Part shown: piece by piece, positions 26,074-34,349 of the stretch
Layout: every line of letters starts with the position of its first letter
How positions within the stretch are numbered: position 1 is the first letter of the stretch
DNA from: Pseudomonadota bacterium
GTDB lineage: Bacteria; Pseudomonadota; Alphaproteobacteria; Sphingomonadales; Sphingomonadaceae
Length of the DNA stretch: 64,000 bases
NCBI GenBank assembly: GCA_023423655.1
Contig: JAFAFE010000006.1
Span: forward strand, 434,001-498,000
Reading direction: 5' to 3'
Notes under the pieces: model-generated
Seen by the model: the letters and a program-made list of their open reading frames with translations, nothing else
What the model was told of the DNA's origin: nothing
Database searches by the model: none
Program-made: the position numbers and the translations under genes

Positions 26074-26850
26074 TTATGCCTTCTGCGGAGCCGCAGCCGG
26101 ACGGGCAGCGGCGGCAGCAGCCGGAGCCGCAGTTGCGGCGGTTACCGGACGGATCGTGCCGCGCGACATGATCGAACCCATAACGTCGTTCGAGAAGGTG
26201 CCGAGGAGACGGGCGATATTCTTGTTACGGGCCTGCAGCCAGTTGTAAGCAAGAACCGCCGGAACCGCGACGACCAGACCGATGGCGGTCATGATGAGCG
26301 CTTCACCGACCGGCCCTGCGACCACGTCGATCGACGCCTGACCCGATGCACCGATTTTCACAAGCGCGTTCAAAATACCCCAAACCGTACCGAACAGACC
26401 GATGAACGGCGCGGTAGCACCCACGGTTGCAAGGAAGGAAAGGCCACCGTTAAGCTTCGAGTTGATGTGGCTTTGCGCACGGTCGAGCGTCCCATGGACC
26501 CAGTCATGGGCTTCCACGGGGTCGGTCAACTTGGTGTGTTCGGCCTCAGCGCGGATACCATCGTCAACGATCTGACGGAATGCGCTGTTCTTTTCGAGCT
26601 TCGCTGCACCTTCATGCACGCTGTTCGTGCGCCAGAAAGTGCCCGACATCGCCTTATACTGGCGGAAAATCTTGTTCTGCTCGAAAAGCTTGGTGAACAG
26701 GATGTAGAGCGATCCGACAAACATGATGACCAGAATGCCGAACGTCGTCCATGTAACCGGACCACCTTCGCGCATCGCGGCCATGAAACCATATTTGCTT
26801 TCGCCTTCGGCGGCTGCTGCGCCTGCCGCTGCAATGAGATCAAGCAACAT
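26074..26850 (-). CDS. exbB: MotA/TolQ/ExbB proton channel protein
   Basis: This 258-residue inner-membrane protein has a short N-terminal segment, a first helix at about residues 35-55, a cytoplasmic helical part, and two further helices holding GLFGTVWGILNALVKIG and ALIMTAIGLVVAVPAVLAYN, the proton-channel signature. It forms the pentameric stator of the TonB motor. The C-terminus is an Ala-rich tail of about 25 residues. The ATG at 26850 has GAGGGAAG upstream. It follows tonB after 101 bp, where a perfect 10-bp hairpin is found. Confidence 0.93.
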   Translation of the reverse strand: MLLDLIAAAGAAAAEGESKYGFMAAMREGGPVTWTTFGILVIMFVGSLYILFTKLFEQNKIFRQYKAMSGTFWRTNSVHEGAAKLEKNSAFRQIVDDGIRAEAEHTKLTDPVEAHDWVHGTLDRAQSHINSKLNGGLSFLATVGATAPFIGLFGTVWGILNALVKIGASGQASIDVVAGPVGEALIMTAIGLVVAVPAVLAYNWLQARNKNIARLLGTFSNDVMGSIMSRGTIRPVTAATAAPAAAAAARPAAAPQKA

Positions 26851-26904
26851 ATTTAAACTTCCCTCTCAATAAATTCGTAAAAATCGGTTCAATTTTAAAT
26901 TTGG

Positions 26905-26939
26905 AAGCGCGGTGCCGTTTTTCGGGCGCCACCGCGCTT
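26905..26939 (-). promoter_or_regulatory. Perfect hairpin between tonB and exbB
   Basis: AAGCGCGGTG and CACCGCGCTT form a 10-bp perfect stem with a 15-base loop, starting 12 bp after the tonB stop. No T-run follows on the minus strand, so it is more likely an mRNA-stability or processing element than a terminator. Confidence 0.5.
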
Positions 26940-26951
26940 TGGTAAAAGCTA

Positions 26952-27635
26952 TTAATCCTTCGGGATCTGCCAGCGGACTGAACGCGACCAGCGTCCGGTT
27001 GTGGGCTGACCATCATCCCCCATAGCGGGCGTGAAACGACCGCGGCGACGGATATTGGCACAAGCGGCCTGGTTAAGATCCTCATGCGGACCGCTGGCCG
27101 AACAATCGGCAACGCGACCGTCTGCACCCACCGTGACGCTGACCTGCGACATGCCTTCGCGTTCTTCACGCAGCGCACGGGCCGGATAGTCGTCGGTCGT
27201 CACCCAGTTCGCCGGATTACCCTTGGGCGAAGCCGGTTTCGGCTGGGCCTTGGGCGGCGGCGGCGGGGGAGGCGGCGGCGGGGGTGCCGGCGGCTGCGTC
27301 GGCTGTATGCTCGGCAGATTGCTCTGCGGAGCAATTGGCGGCGGCGTCGGCGTCGTATCCCGCAACACGTTCGGCGTCGGACGCGCGATCGGCGACGGAG
27401 GAATTACAACCGGCGGCGGCACTTCCTTCTCCGGCGGAGGCGGAGGCGGCGGCGGCGGTTCTTCCGGTGGGGGCGGCTCTTCAACATCGACTACGTCGAG
27501 CTTTTCAGCCACCTTCTTTGCAATATCAACGGCCAGGCCGTTGACCAGGCCCCATCCGATAACAAACGTGATCAAGCCCACCAAAACGGCAGCTATGACC
27601 CTGTTCTTCGGATCTACATTATCACCATATGCCAT
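26952..27635 (-). CDS. tonB: TonB-family energy transducer
   Basis: This 227-residue protein has one N-terminal membrane helix (about residues 13-33), a long Pro-rich spacer (residues 50-140 with runs such as EEPPPPPPPPPEKEVPPP and a second poly-Pro block), and a C-terminal TonB domain beginning at DDYPARALREEREG. The spacer spans the periplasm and the C-terminal domain contacts outer-membrane receptors. It heads a tonB-exbB-exbD-exbD operon. AAGGAGTG precedes the ATG. Confidence 0.92.
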   Translation of the reverse strand: MAYGDNVDPKNRVIAAVLVGLITFVIGWGLVNGLAVDIAKKVAEKLDVVDVEEPPPPEEPPPPPPPPPEKEVPPPVVIPPSPIARPTPNVLRDTTPTPPPIAPQSNLPSIQPTQPPAPPPPPPPPPPPKAQPKPASPKGNPANWVTTDDYPARALREEREGMSQVSVTVGADGRVADCSASGPHEDLNQAACANIRRRGRFTPAMGDDGQPTTGRWSRSVRWQIPKD

Positions 27636-27896
27636 TCAGGTATGACACTCCTTGCTTCATCTTGCGATTCTTAGAAGGTCGGGTTCGATGCAAAAAATAA
27701 GCAATGCCGGACCATTTTCAGGCCCTGCATCCCTTGAAGCGCATTTTCCCCAACCTATAATTTTCTGGCACGCAACGGCGTTCCTATCGACTCCATCGCG
27801 CTGGCGCAAACCCTTTATCGACCGTTAATGTCGGAAATAATACAAGGCGGGACAGGAAAGATGGTTCCCGCCATACCCGAAGCAAGAAAGGTAGTG

Positions 27897-28775
27897 ATGA
27901 TGAGATCGCTGATGGTTTCCGCCCTCGCCCTGTTGGCGAGCACCAGTCCCGTTTATGCCCAAAGCGGAAAAAATCCGGCGACTTCTGCGGACTCTGCCGC
28001 TGTTGCTGCCAGTGCAAGCCGTTATAATTTCGCCGATATTGCCGACCTTGCAGACCATGCGCCGATGGTGCTGGATGCCACCATCCGCACCGCTTCAAAG
28101 GTCGACAAGCCCTTCACCGCTGATGGCGGCGTGGTGCGGCAACGTTATTTTATCGAAGCCGATATTACCGCGTTGATTCGCGCATCGCAGGCAATGCCCA
28201 AGCAAATCTCCTATCTGGTGGATATCCCGCTCGACTCGAAGGGTAAAAGCCCGAAGCTGAAAAAACAGCGCGTGCTGGTGTTTGCCCGCGCGGTTCCGGG
28301 GAAAGCGGGTGCGCTCCAATTGGTTGCGCCTGATTCCCAGCTTTTTTGGGATGCGACCACCGAGCAATGGACCCGCAATGTCATCGCCGAATTGCTGAAA
28401 CCCCAAGCGCCCGCCCGAATCACGGGGGTTTCGACCGCTTTCCACGCGCCGGGAAGCGTGACGGGCGCAGGCGAAACCCAGATTTTCCTCTCCACCGCGT
28501 CGGGCGCGCCTGCATCGCTGTCGATCAGCAGCTTGCCGGGAGCGGCCCCCACATGGTCGGCAACCTTTGGCGAGTTGGTGAGCGATGCGGACGGGACGCC
28601 AGCGCCTGCCACCTTGGGCTGGTATCGCCTCGCCTGTGGCCTACCTGCCACACTTCCGGCGAGCGCCTTCAATGATGGCGGCGTAGAACATCGCGCCAAG
28701 ATCGAGGCCGATTATATGTTGGTGCGTCAGGGGCTTGGCGATTGCGCCCGCACCCGCGCACCGATCCGCCGCTGA
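27897..28775 (+). CDS. Secreted protein of unknown function
   Basis: This 292-residue protein has a signal peptide (MMRSLMVSALALLASTSPVYAQ, cleavage after AQ). The mature part has a conserved-looking start, YNFADIADLADHAPMVLDATIRTA, a beta-rich middle and a C-terminal YRLACGLPATLP with a late Cys pair (positions about 255 and 285) that could form a disulfide. I recognise no named family; similar proteins occur in sphingomonads as hypothetical. The ATG at 27897 follows AAAGG. It is divergent from tonB across 261 bp that shows no clear signal. Confidence 0.65.
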   Translation: MMRSLMVSALALLASTSPVYAQSGKNPATSADSAAVAASASRYNFADIADLADHAPMVLDATIRTASKVDKPFTADGGVVRQRYFIEADITALIRASQAMPKQISYLVDIPLDSKGKSPKLKKQRVLVFARAVPGKAGALQLVAPDSQLFWDATTEQWTRNVIAELLKPQAPARITGVSTAFHAPGSVTGAGETQIFLSTASGAPASLSISSLPGAAPTWSATFGELVSDADGTPAPATLGWYRLACGLPATLPASAFNDGGVEHRAKIEADYMLVRQGLGDCARTRAPIRR

Positions 28776-28903
28776 AGCAAGGGGGAACCGCATAGAGCCT
28801 GTAAAAGAGACGGGACTGGAATCTTGTCCGGTTCCGGCGTAGGGGGCTGGCTTTCCTCTTTCCCGTGCATCCTGCACCGCTCTTTTCACTTTAAGGATAT
28901 TGC

Positions 28904-30256
28904 ATGACCGCCCCCTCTTCCGGCCTTTCTTCCGGCGCTTCGTCCGGTCCAGCGTCCGGCGCGCAAGCACAGCCGCTGCGCATTGCGCTGGCGGGGCTTG
29001 GAACGGTGGGCGCGGGCGTGATTCGCCTGCTCGAAACCAATAAGGAGCTGATCGCCCGCCGCGCCGGTCGCCCGATTGAAGTGGTCGCAGTGTCCGCGCG
29101 CGACCGATCCAAAGATCGCGGCGTCGATTTGTCCCGCTATCGCTGGGACGATGATATGGACGATATGGCCGACCATCCTGATGTCGATACTGTGGTCGAG
29201 CTGATCGGCGGAGCGGACGGCCCCGCGCTCACGCTTGCGCGCAATGCGTTGAAGGCAGGCAAGCCGTTCGTCACCGCCAACAAAGCGATGATTGCGCATC
29301 ACGGCCTTGCCCTTGCCCAAGCGGCAGAAGCGGCGGGCGTCGGCTTGAAATATGAAGCGGCGGTTGCGGGCGGAATTCCGGTCATCAAGGGCCTGCGCGA
29401 AGGGGCGGCTGCCAATGATATTAGCCGCGTCTATGGCATTTTGAACGGCACCTGCAATTATATCCTGACCACGATGGAAAAGGATGGCCGCGATTTTGAT
29501 GTCGTCCTCAAAGAAGCGCAGGATAAAGGCTTTGCCGAAGCCGACCCGACCTTTGACATTGACGGCATAGACGCCGCGCACAAGCTCGCCATTCTGGCCA
29601 GCCTGTGCTTTGGCACCGCGCTCGATCTGGCGCGCGTCGAAACCGACGGCATCCGCCATATCACCGCAGGCGATATCGCCGAAGCCGATGATCTGGGATA
29701 TCGTATCCGCTTGGTCGGCGCAGCGGTCGGCACCGAAGACGGGATGCTCCAGCGCGTCGCGCCGATGCTCGTGCCGATGAGCCACCCGCTCGCCCATGTC
29801 GATGGCCCGACCAATGCGGTGGTGGCCGAGGGCAATTATGTCGGGCGGCTATTGTTCCAGGGCGCTGGCGCGGGCGACGGCCCGACCGCTTCCGCAGTGG
29901 TAGCCGACCTTATCGACATTGCGCGCGGTGAAGTCGGCCCGGCTTTCGCGATGCCGATTGCGTCGCTCAAATCCGCCGACCCGGCCGACCCCGGCGAAAG
30001 GGTTGAGCGCAACTATGTGCGCTTCGGCGTCGAGGACCGCTTGGGCGCGCTCGCCGAGATTACCGCCGCGATGCGCGATACCGGTGTCTCCATCGAAAGC
30101 GTCACGCAGCGTGGCCATACCAGCGAAGGCGGCGTGTTCGTCGCGGTCGTGACCCATGAATGTAAGGTCCGCTGCATCAACGATATGGTGCAACGCCTCG
30201 CCAAATCGGAAATGGTCACGGGCGCGCCGTTGGTGCTACCGCTGCTCGACGATTGA
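28904..30256 (+). CDS. hom: Homoserine dehydrogenase
   Basis: This 450-residue enzyme reduces aspartate semialdehyde to homoserine on the way to threonine and methionine. After a Ser/Gly/Ala-rich N-terminal extension of about 22 residues comes the NAD(P)-binding GLGTVGAGV, then the catalytic region with NGTCNYILTTME and EADPTFDIDGIDAAHKLAIL, and a C-terminal ACT domain (about residues 365-450). The ACT domain suggests feedback control by threonine. The ATG at 28904 has AAGGA 6 bases upstream. The leader at 28776-28903 can form long-range pairing but matches no riboswitch I know. Confidence 0.95.
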   Translation: MTAPSSGLSSGASSGPASGAQAQPLRIALAGLGTVGAGVIRLLETNKELIARRAGRPIEVVAVSARDRSKDRGVDLSRYRWDDDMDDMADHPDVDTVVELIGGADGPALTLARNALKAGKPFVTANKAMIAHHGLALAQAAEAAGVGLKYEAAVAGGIPVIKGLREGAAANDISRVYGILNGTCNYILTTMEKDGRDFDVVLKEAQDKGFAEADPTFDIDGIDAAHKLAILASLCFGTALDLARVETDGIRHITAGDIAEADDLGYRIRLVGAAVGTEDGMLQRVAPMLVPMSHPLAHVDGPTNAVVAEGNYVGRLLFQGAGAGDGPTASAVVADLIDIARGEVGPAFAMPIASLKSADPADPGERVERNYVRFGVEDRLGALAEITAAMRDTGVSIESVTQRGHTSEGGVFVAVVTHECKVRCINDMVQRLAKSEMVTGAPLVLPLLDD

Positions 30257-30305
30257 GGCTTTAGCCGCTCCCTCCCCTGAAAAGGAGGGGCGTTGTTACT
30301 GCCCC

Positions 30306-31148
30306 TTACCCCCGTGCGGCGTCGGCCAGTTCCTTGCCGCGGTCGCGGGCGGCGCGTAGCGTGTCGGTGAAGATTGCTGCAAGCTGGCCGTCGCTGTCCA
30401 GCACATCCAGCCCTGCCTGCGTCATGCCGCCTTTGGAGGCAACTTGCGCGACCAGTTCGCCGGGCGTCAATGGCGAGCGCAGCGCGCTGCCGGACGCCCC
30501 GCGCACCATCGCCTTGGTGATCGCCAGCGCCTCGTCCTGAGGCAGGCCAAGGCGGGTGGCCGCGCCCGTCATCGCTTCGATCACGCGGTAAAGATAGGCA
30601 GGGCCACAGCCCGACAACGCGGAATAAAGATCGAACGCAGCTTCATCGGCCAGCCATTGATTATAGCCCAGCCCTGCCATCAACTTATCGACTGCCATAT
30701 CGGCCGCCGCAGGCCGTTCACCGGCAAGGAGGACAACCCCCTCCCCTTCGCGCACCGGCATATTGGGCATGGCGCGGATGCAATGATGCCCCGCAAACAT
30801 CGCTTCAAGATCGGCAAGAGCAACGCCCGCCAGAATGGAAATGACCGTGGCATCCGGTGCCAATGCGCGCGCAACCGCAGGGCCGCTATCGGCCAGTTGT
30901 TGCGGCTTGAAACCCAACAGGACGAGCCCGCTCACCGGCGCAAGCTCGGCAATATCGGTGACGACGCGCACGCCTTCGGCCACAGCCGCGCCGCTGGGGC
31001 GCACGACCGTCACGCGCTCGGGGTCCAACCCCAGATCGAGCCAGCGCGCCAGCATCGCGCCCGCCATATTGCCGCAACCGACCAGCGTCAGCGACCCGGC
31101 AAAGTCCCGCAACGACGCCGGAATGTCCGGCGCAACGGATGTCGTCAT
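30306..31148 (-). CDS. proC: Pyrroline-5-carboxylate reductase
   Basis: This 280-residue enzyme catalyses the last step of proline synthesis. It shows the N-terminal NADPH-binding GCGNMAGAML (residues 25-34), the mid-chain MPNMPVREGEGV, and the C-terminal ALSGCGPAYLYRVIEAM and TPGELVAQVASKGGMTQAGL, the P5CR signature. The ATG at 31148 has GAGGA upstream. It lies 25 bp after the Lrp-type gene and is probably cotranscribed with it. Confidence 0.95.
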   Translation of the reverse strand: MTTSVAPDIPASLRDFAGSLTLVGCGNMAGAMLARWLDLGLDPERVTVVRPSGAAVAEGVRVVTDIAELAPVSGLVLLGFKPQQLADSGPAVARALAPDATVISILAGVALADLEAMFAGHHCIRAMPNMPVREGEGVVLLAGERPAAADMAVDKLMAGLGYNQWLADEAAFDLYSALSGCGPAYLYRVIEAMTGAATRLGLPQDEALAITKAMVRGASGSALRSPLTPGELVAQVASKGGMTQAGLDVLDSDGQLAAIFTDTLRAARDRGKELADAARG

Positions 31149-31173
31149 GATGATTATTCCTCTATTATGCCCG

Positions 31174-31647
31174 TCACCGTATCGGGATCGGCAAAATGGT
31201 CGTTGATTTTATTTTTGAAAGCGCCGTTGTCGCAACAATTTCGCGCACCCCCGGCACCTTGCTGAGCTTGTCGAAGAAGAAACGCTCATAGGCTTCAAGG
31301 TCGGCGGTCACAACCCGTAACATGAAGTCGATCGCCCCGATCAGCACCCAACATTCCAGCACCTCGTCAAATTCGCGCATCCTTTCGGCAAATTCGTCAA
31401 GATGTTGACGGCCATGCGCGTCCAGCTTCACCTGCACGAATAAATGCGCGTTGAGGCCAACGCGCTTGGGGTCCACCAGCGCGACCTGCGCGCTGATATA
31501 GCCTTCCTTCTGCAACCGGTCGATGCGCCGCCAGCAAGGCGATTGCGATAGCCCGACTGCCTCGCCGATTTCGGCGACCGAACGGCTGCAATCACGTTGC
31601 ATTTCGGTGAGGATTTTCCGGTCGAACGAGTCGAGCTTATGAACCAT
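31174..31647 (-). CDS. Lrp/AsnC family transcriptional regulator
   Basis: This 157-residue regulator has an N-terminal helix-turn-helix, KLDSFDRKILTEMQRDC then VAEIGEAVGLSQSPCWRRI, and a C-terminal RAM (ACT-like) ligand domain with VQVKLDAHG, the VLECWVLIGAIDFMLRV core and PGVREIVATTALSKIK. It senses amino acids in most studied members. The ATG at 31647 has AGGGA; a longer frame to 31716 crosses the operator-like palindrome. It is followed by proC and divergent from an ACT-domain gene, both plausible targets. Confidence 0.9.
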   Translation of the reverse strand: MVHKLDSFDRKILTEMQRDCSRSVAEIGEAVGLSQSPCWRRIDRLQKEGYISAQVALVDPKRVGLNAHLFVQVKLDAHGRQHLDEFAERMREFDEVLECWVLIGAIDFMLRVVTADLEAYERFFFDKLSKVPGVREIVATTALSKIKSTTILPIPIR

Positions 31648-31671
31648 TTCATTCCCTAAAATGACATATTG

Positions 31672-31686
31672 AGCATAATATATGCT
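31672..31686. promoter_or_regulatory. Inverted repeat AGCATA-N3-TATGCT, probable Lrp-type site
   Basis: Perfect 6-bp half-sites lie 25 bp upstream of the Lrp-type gene and about 105 bp upstream of the divergent ACT-domain gene, in AT-rich sequence. A position like this suits autoregulation by the adjacent regulator. Confidence 0.5.
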
Positions 31687-31790
31687 TATTTCTATCGAAA
31701 ATAGCACTATTTGCAAGGATATTCCGGCGACATACCCTTATACCCTAGTCCAAGACTTAGGGCCGGATCAGGTCGTTTATGGAGTATTGC

Positions 31791-32159
31791 ATGTCGTTCG
31801 AACCGCTGGCCCGTCCGTCCCCCGAATTTACAGCCCCTGCGGAGGATTTTGCGATCCCCTCCGCGTCCCTCGCTGCGCCGCGCAAAATGCTGGCACCCCA
31901 AATGACAGTATTAGCGCGGCGCAGTTGTTTTCAATTGACGGTGGATAATGGCCCGCAAGCCTTACTGCGCCTCCTCGGCCTGTTCGCCGCGCGCGACTTC
32001 ACCCCCGCCTCGGTCCGCGCAACGCAGGAGCAGGACATGCTCTATGTCGAAGTGATGGTGGACGGCATGGAAGAAGCCTGCGCCGAAATCGTCGCTCACA
32101 AGGCCCGCGCAATGGTGGGAACGCACGAATGTTTATTGAGCCGCTTTGCGCGGGTTTGA
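31791..32159 (+). CDS. ACT-domain protein, similar to small regulatory subunits
   Basis: This 122-residue protein has about 45 N-terminal residues of low complexity followed by an ACT domain (about 48-118: CFQLTVDNGPQALLRLLGLFAARDFTPASVRATQ and DMLYVEVMVDG). The layout resembles short IlvM/IlvH-like regulatory subunits, but no catalytic partner is adjacent. The ATG at 31791 has GGAG 6 bases upstream. It is divergent from the Lrp-type regulator. A role in amino-acid sensing is inferred from the domain and neighbours. Confidence 0.7.
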   Translation: MSFEPLARPSPEFTAPAEDFAIPSASLAAPRKMLAPQMTVLARRSCFQLTVDNGPQALLRLLGLFAARDFTPASVRATQEQDMLYVEVMVDGMEEACAEIVAHKARAMVGTHECLLSRFARV

Positions 32160-32319
32160 GCGGGGATGGTTGGCTGGATTTAAGCTACCTGCTGACGGGC
32201 ATGGCGTGGCCGCGTGAACCTGCATGGGTGATAGGCGTATTTGGCAGTGCTGGAGGATACCAACGCTGAAGGTTGCAAAGGTTGAATGTTCAAAACACTG
32301 AACGCCCATATCCATAAAC

Positions 32320-32409
32320 CGTTAGCCCTGAGCTTGTCGAAGGGCGTTTGTCAGTTCAAAGATTGTGCTTGCCTTATGCCCGTGCTTCGACAAGCTCAGC
32401 ACTAGCGGG
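32320..32409. repeat. Palindromic element with CTGAGCTTGTCGAAG arms
   Basis: The 15-bp arms (32328-32342 and 32385-32399) are perfect inverted copies. A second copy with the same arms and a similar interior is at 40667-40750. The gene-free stretch 32160-32514 contains this and otherwise nothing I can identify. Confidence 0.75.
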
Positions 32410-32514
32410 GTATTTTTAAATGGCGTGTTTTAAAGGACTACTTTAACCGGCTGTTTCCACTGACCGTGTTGACTGCTTGCCTCAACAGGCCAATTCAACC
32501 GCTCACCCCAACCC

Positions 32515-33027
32515 TCACGCTTCCCCGCGTGTTTCGATGAGGGCAGCCGCGATCGCTTCGCTTGGGGATTTTCCGCCCCACAGGACGAACTGGAACACCG
32601 GATAGAAGCGTTCACATTCGTCAATCGCGGATTCGACGATGGTTTCGGTCTGGGCAAGACTGAGCGTATCGCCTTCCCCGACCAGCAGCCCGTGGCGGAA
32701 CAGCAGGATACCGCTCGACGACCAGAGTTCGAAATGGCCGAGCCATAATTGTTCGTTGATGAGGCTCAACGCTTCATAGACGGCGGCACGCTTGTCATCG
32801 AGGACGCGGATGTCGGGAAAGACCAGCAATTGCAGCACCTGATCGTCCGAACGCCACACCGCGCGCACTTCATAAGACGCCCAAGATCCTTGCGTATTGG
32901 CGACAATTTCATCGTCGCTCACATGCTCGTGGCTCCAGCCATGCGCGTCGAAATAGGCGCAGAGCATATCAATCGGCGCGGCATCTTCGGGGCCGTCCGG
33001 AGCATCATCAAACAAATCGTCGGTCAA
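32515..33027 (-). CDS. YbjN domain-containing protein
   Basis: This 170-residue acidic cytosolic protein has a YbjN domain (about residues 15-150), the type III secretion chaperone-like fold, with FPDIRVLDDKRAAVYEALSLINEQLWLGHFEL as the conserved centre. The function of YbjN proteins is not settled. The start is a TTG at 33027, since an in-frame stop lies five codons upstream and the next ATG would remove the N-terminal helix. It lies downstream of the UbiK-like gene on the same strand. Confidence 0.75.
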   Translation of the reverse strand: MTDDLFDDAPDGPEDAAPIDMLCAYFDAHGWSHEHVSDDEIVANTQGSWASYEVRAVWRSDDQVLQLLVFPDIRVLDDKRAAVYEALSLINEQLWLGHFELWSSSGILLFRHGLLVGEGDTLSLAQTETIVESAIDECERFYPVFQFVLWGGKSPSEAIAAALIETRGEA

Positions 33028-33196
33028 AAAAATGTCTCGTTTTCAAAAAGCGGGCCAAAAACAGGCTCCAAGCAGGCGCGACTCGCACGGTGCTTATCCG
33101 TGCTTGTCGCAACTGTGCCGCCGCTTGACAAGCGGCGCGCGTTTTGCCGGTGGCTATGATGCGGCAGACGGGGCGGCAAGCGCGCCGCCTAATGTC

Positions 33197-33550
33197 TTAT
33201 TTTTTGGCCGCAGGTGCAGGCTTTGCCGCCGCCTTGGGGGCCGCTTTTGCGCGCGGTTTGACCGCAGCCGCAGCGGGTTTGGCCGCCGCCTTGGGCGCAG
33301 ACGTGCCTTTTTGTCCGGCTTCCAACGCTTCGACGCGGGCTTTGAGCGCATCGGCTTCGGCGCGGGCTGCAGCGGCGAGCTGCTTCACCGCGTTAAATTC
33401 CTCGCGCGTCACAAAATCCGCACCGCCGACAAATTCGCGGAAGCGTTCGCGCGCATTGGCTTCGGCCTCGCGGCCCATACCGGCAAAAGTCCCTGCTGCG
33501 CCGTTCAAAATCTTGGCGAGGTCATCGAAAAATCGGTTCTGCGATTGCAT
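33197..33550 (-). CDS. UbiK-type accessory factor (BMFP family)
   Basis: This 116-residue protein begins MQSQNRFFDDLAKILNGAAG and continues with a coiled coil at about residues 35-80 (VTREEFNAVKQLAAAARAEADALKARVEALE), the layout of the BMFP/UbiK family that assists ubiquinone biosynthesis on the membrane. The last 35 residues are an Ala/Lys/Pro-rich tail. The ATG at 33550 has GGAG 8 bases upstream. It is followed by the ybjN-like gene after 169 bp. Confidence 0.75.
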   Translation of the reverse strand: MQSQNRFFDDLAKILNGAAGTFAGMGREAEANARERFREFVGGADFVTREEFNAVKQLAAAARAEADALKARVEALEAGQKGTSAPKAAAKPAAAAVKPRAKAAPKAAAKPAPAAKK

Positions 33551-33586
33551 ATAAGTCACTCCGGCAAGGGCATTGCGCCCCGTCAT

Positions 33587-34150
33587 TCAAGAAGATGCCG
33601 CCCCTATGTGGGTGCGCGCAACGGGATTGTGAAGCCTTTCGGCGTCGGGATTGAGCCGCGCAAGCGAGAAAGTCATTACGCACGCAAAAACCAGCCATAA
33701 AAGAAGCGGCACCATCAACAATCCCGCTTTGGACCGGATGCGCCAGAAAGCCAGCATTGCCGCCAAGGCGCTCACCACCATTGCCAGCGCCACCCAACTG
33801 GCCGCCTCCACTTTATGCGCGGCAAAAAAGAGCGGTGTCCACAGCAAGCCCAAGCCGAATTGTATAATGAAGAGCATGACCGCACGGCCCCGTTTGGGTG
33901 CACCGCGCGCATCGAAGACCAGCGCGAGCGCAAAGGCTTGCAGGATATAGAGTAGCGGCCACACCACGCCGAACAGCCATCCCGGCGGAATGAAACCCGG
34001 CTTGGCGAGCGATTGATACCAGCGGTTGCTATCTCCGCTCCCGCCCATAAGTCCGGACAAAATGCCCAGCAGCATAAGCAAAGGCGCAAGCACAATCACC
34101 CAGCGCGCGAGCGACATTTTCAACTGACCGGTCGAGGCGATTTCATTCAT
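33587..34150 (-). CDS. tspO: TspO/MBR family tryptophan-rich membrane protein
   Basis: This 187-residue membrane protein has five predicted helices and the TspO pattern NRWYQSLAKPGFIPPGWLFGVVWPLLYILQAFAL, followed by FIIQFGLGLLWTPLFF. TspO binds porphyrins and acts in stress or photosynthesis gene control in alphaproteobacteria. The ATG at 34150 is chosen to place helix 1 near the N-terminus, although its ribosome site is poor; a frame to 34249 is open. It is divergent from the PAS-Roadblock gene. Confidence 0.87.
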   Translation of the reverse strand: MNEIASTGQLKMSLARWVIVLAPLLMLLGILSGLMGGSGDSNRWYQSLAKPGFIPPGWLFGVVWPLLYILQAFALALVFDARGAPKRGRAVMLFIIQFGLGLLWTPLFFAAHKVEAASWVALAMVVSALAAMLAFWRIRSKAGLLMVPLLLWLVFACVMTFSLARLNPDAERLHNPVARTHIGAASS

Positions 34151-34238
34151 AGGAAAAGCGGCCCTTTTTGCCGTGCTACCGCGCATCTGCGGTCCTGTCG
34201 AGCCTTGTTCTGCTCCTGTTATCCCGCAGCGCCCATGT

Positions 34239-34253
34239 CGTTGTAACACAACG
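34239..34253. promoter_or_regulatory. Perfect inverted repeat CGTTGT-AAC-ACAACG
   Basis: 6+6 symmetric half-sites with a 3-base centre lie in the divergent region between tspO (start 34150) and the PAS-Roadblock gene (start 34350). A transcription-factor operator is plausible; the factor is unknown. Confidence 0.45.
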
Positions 34254-34349
34254 TAAAAGCGATTTCGCTTAACTCCATTTTAACAACCGGGCGGCAAAGA
34301 AGCGTTCAAGACAGCTAATCATTTCAAGTAGATCAAGGGTTCATCGACA

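Noticed and set aside
27084..27674. Arg-rich plus-strand frame opposite tonB
   Set aside because: The Arg/Gly runs are the complement of the TonB poly-Pro spacer codons.
28776..28903. SAM-II riboswitch or attenuator in front of hom
   Set aside because: No SAM-II core motif and no leader peptide with Thr or Met codons.
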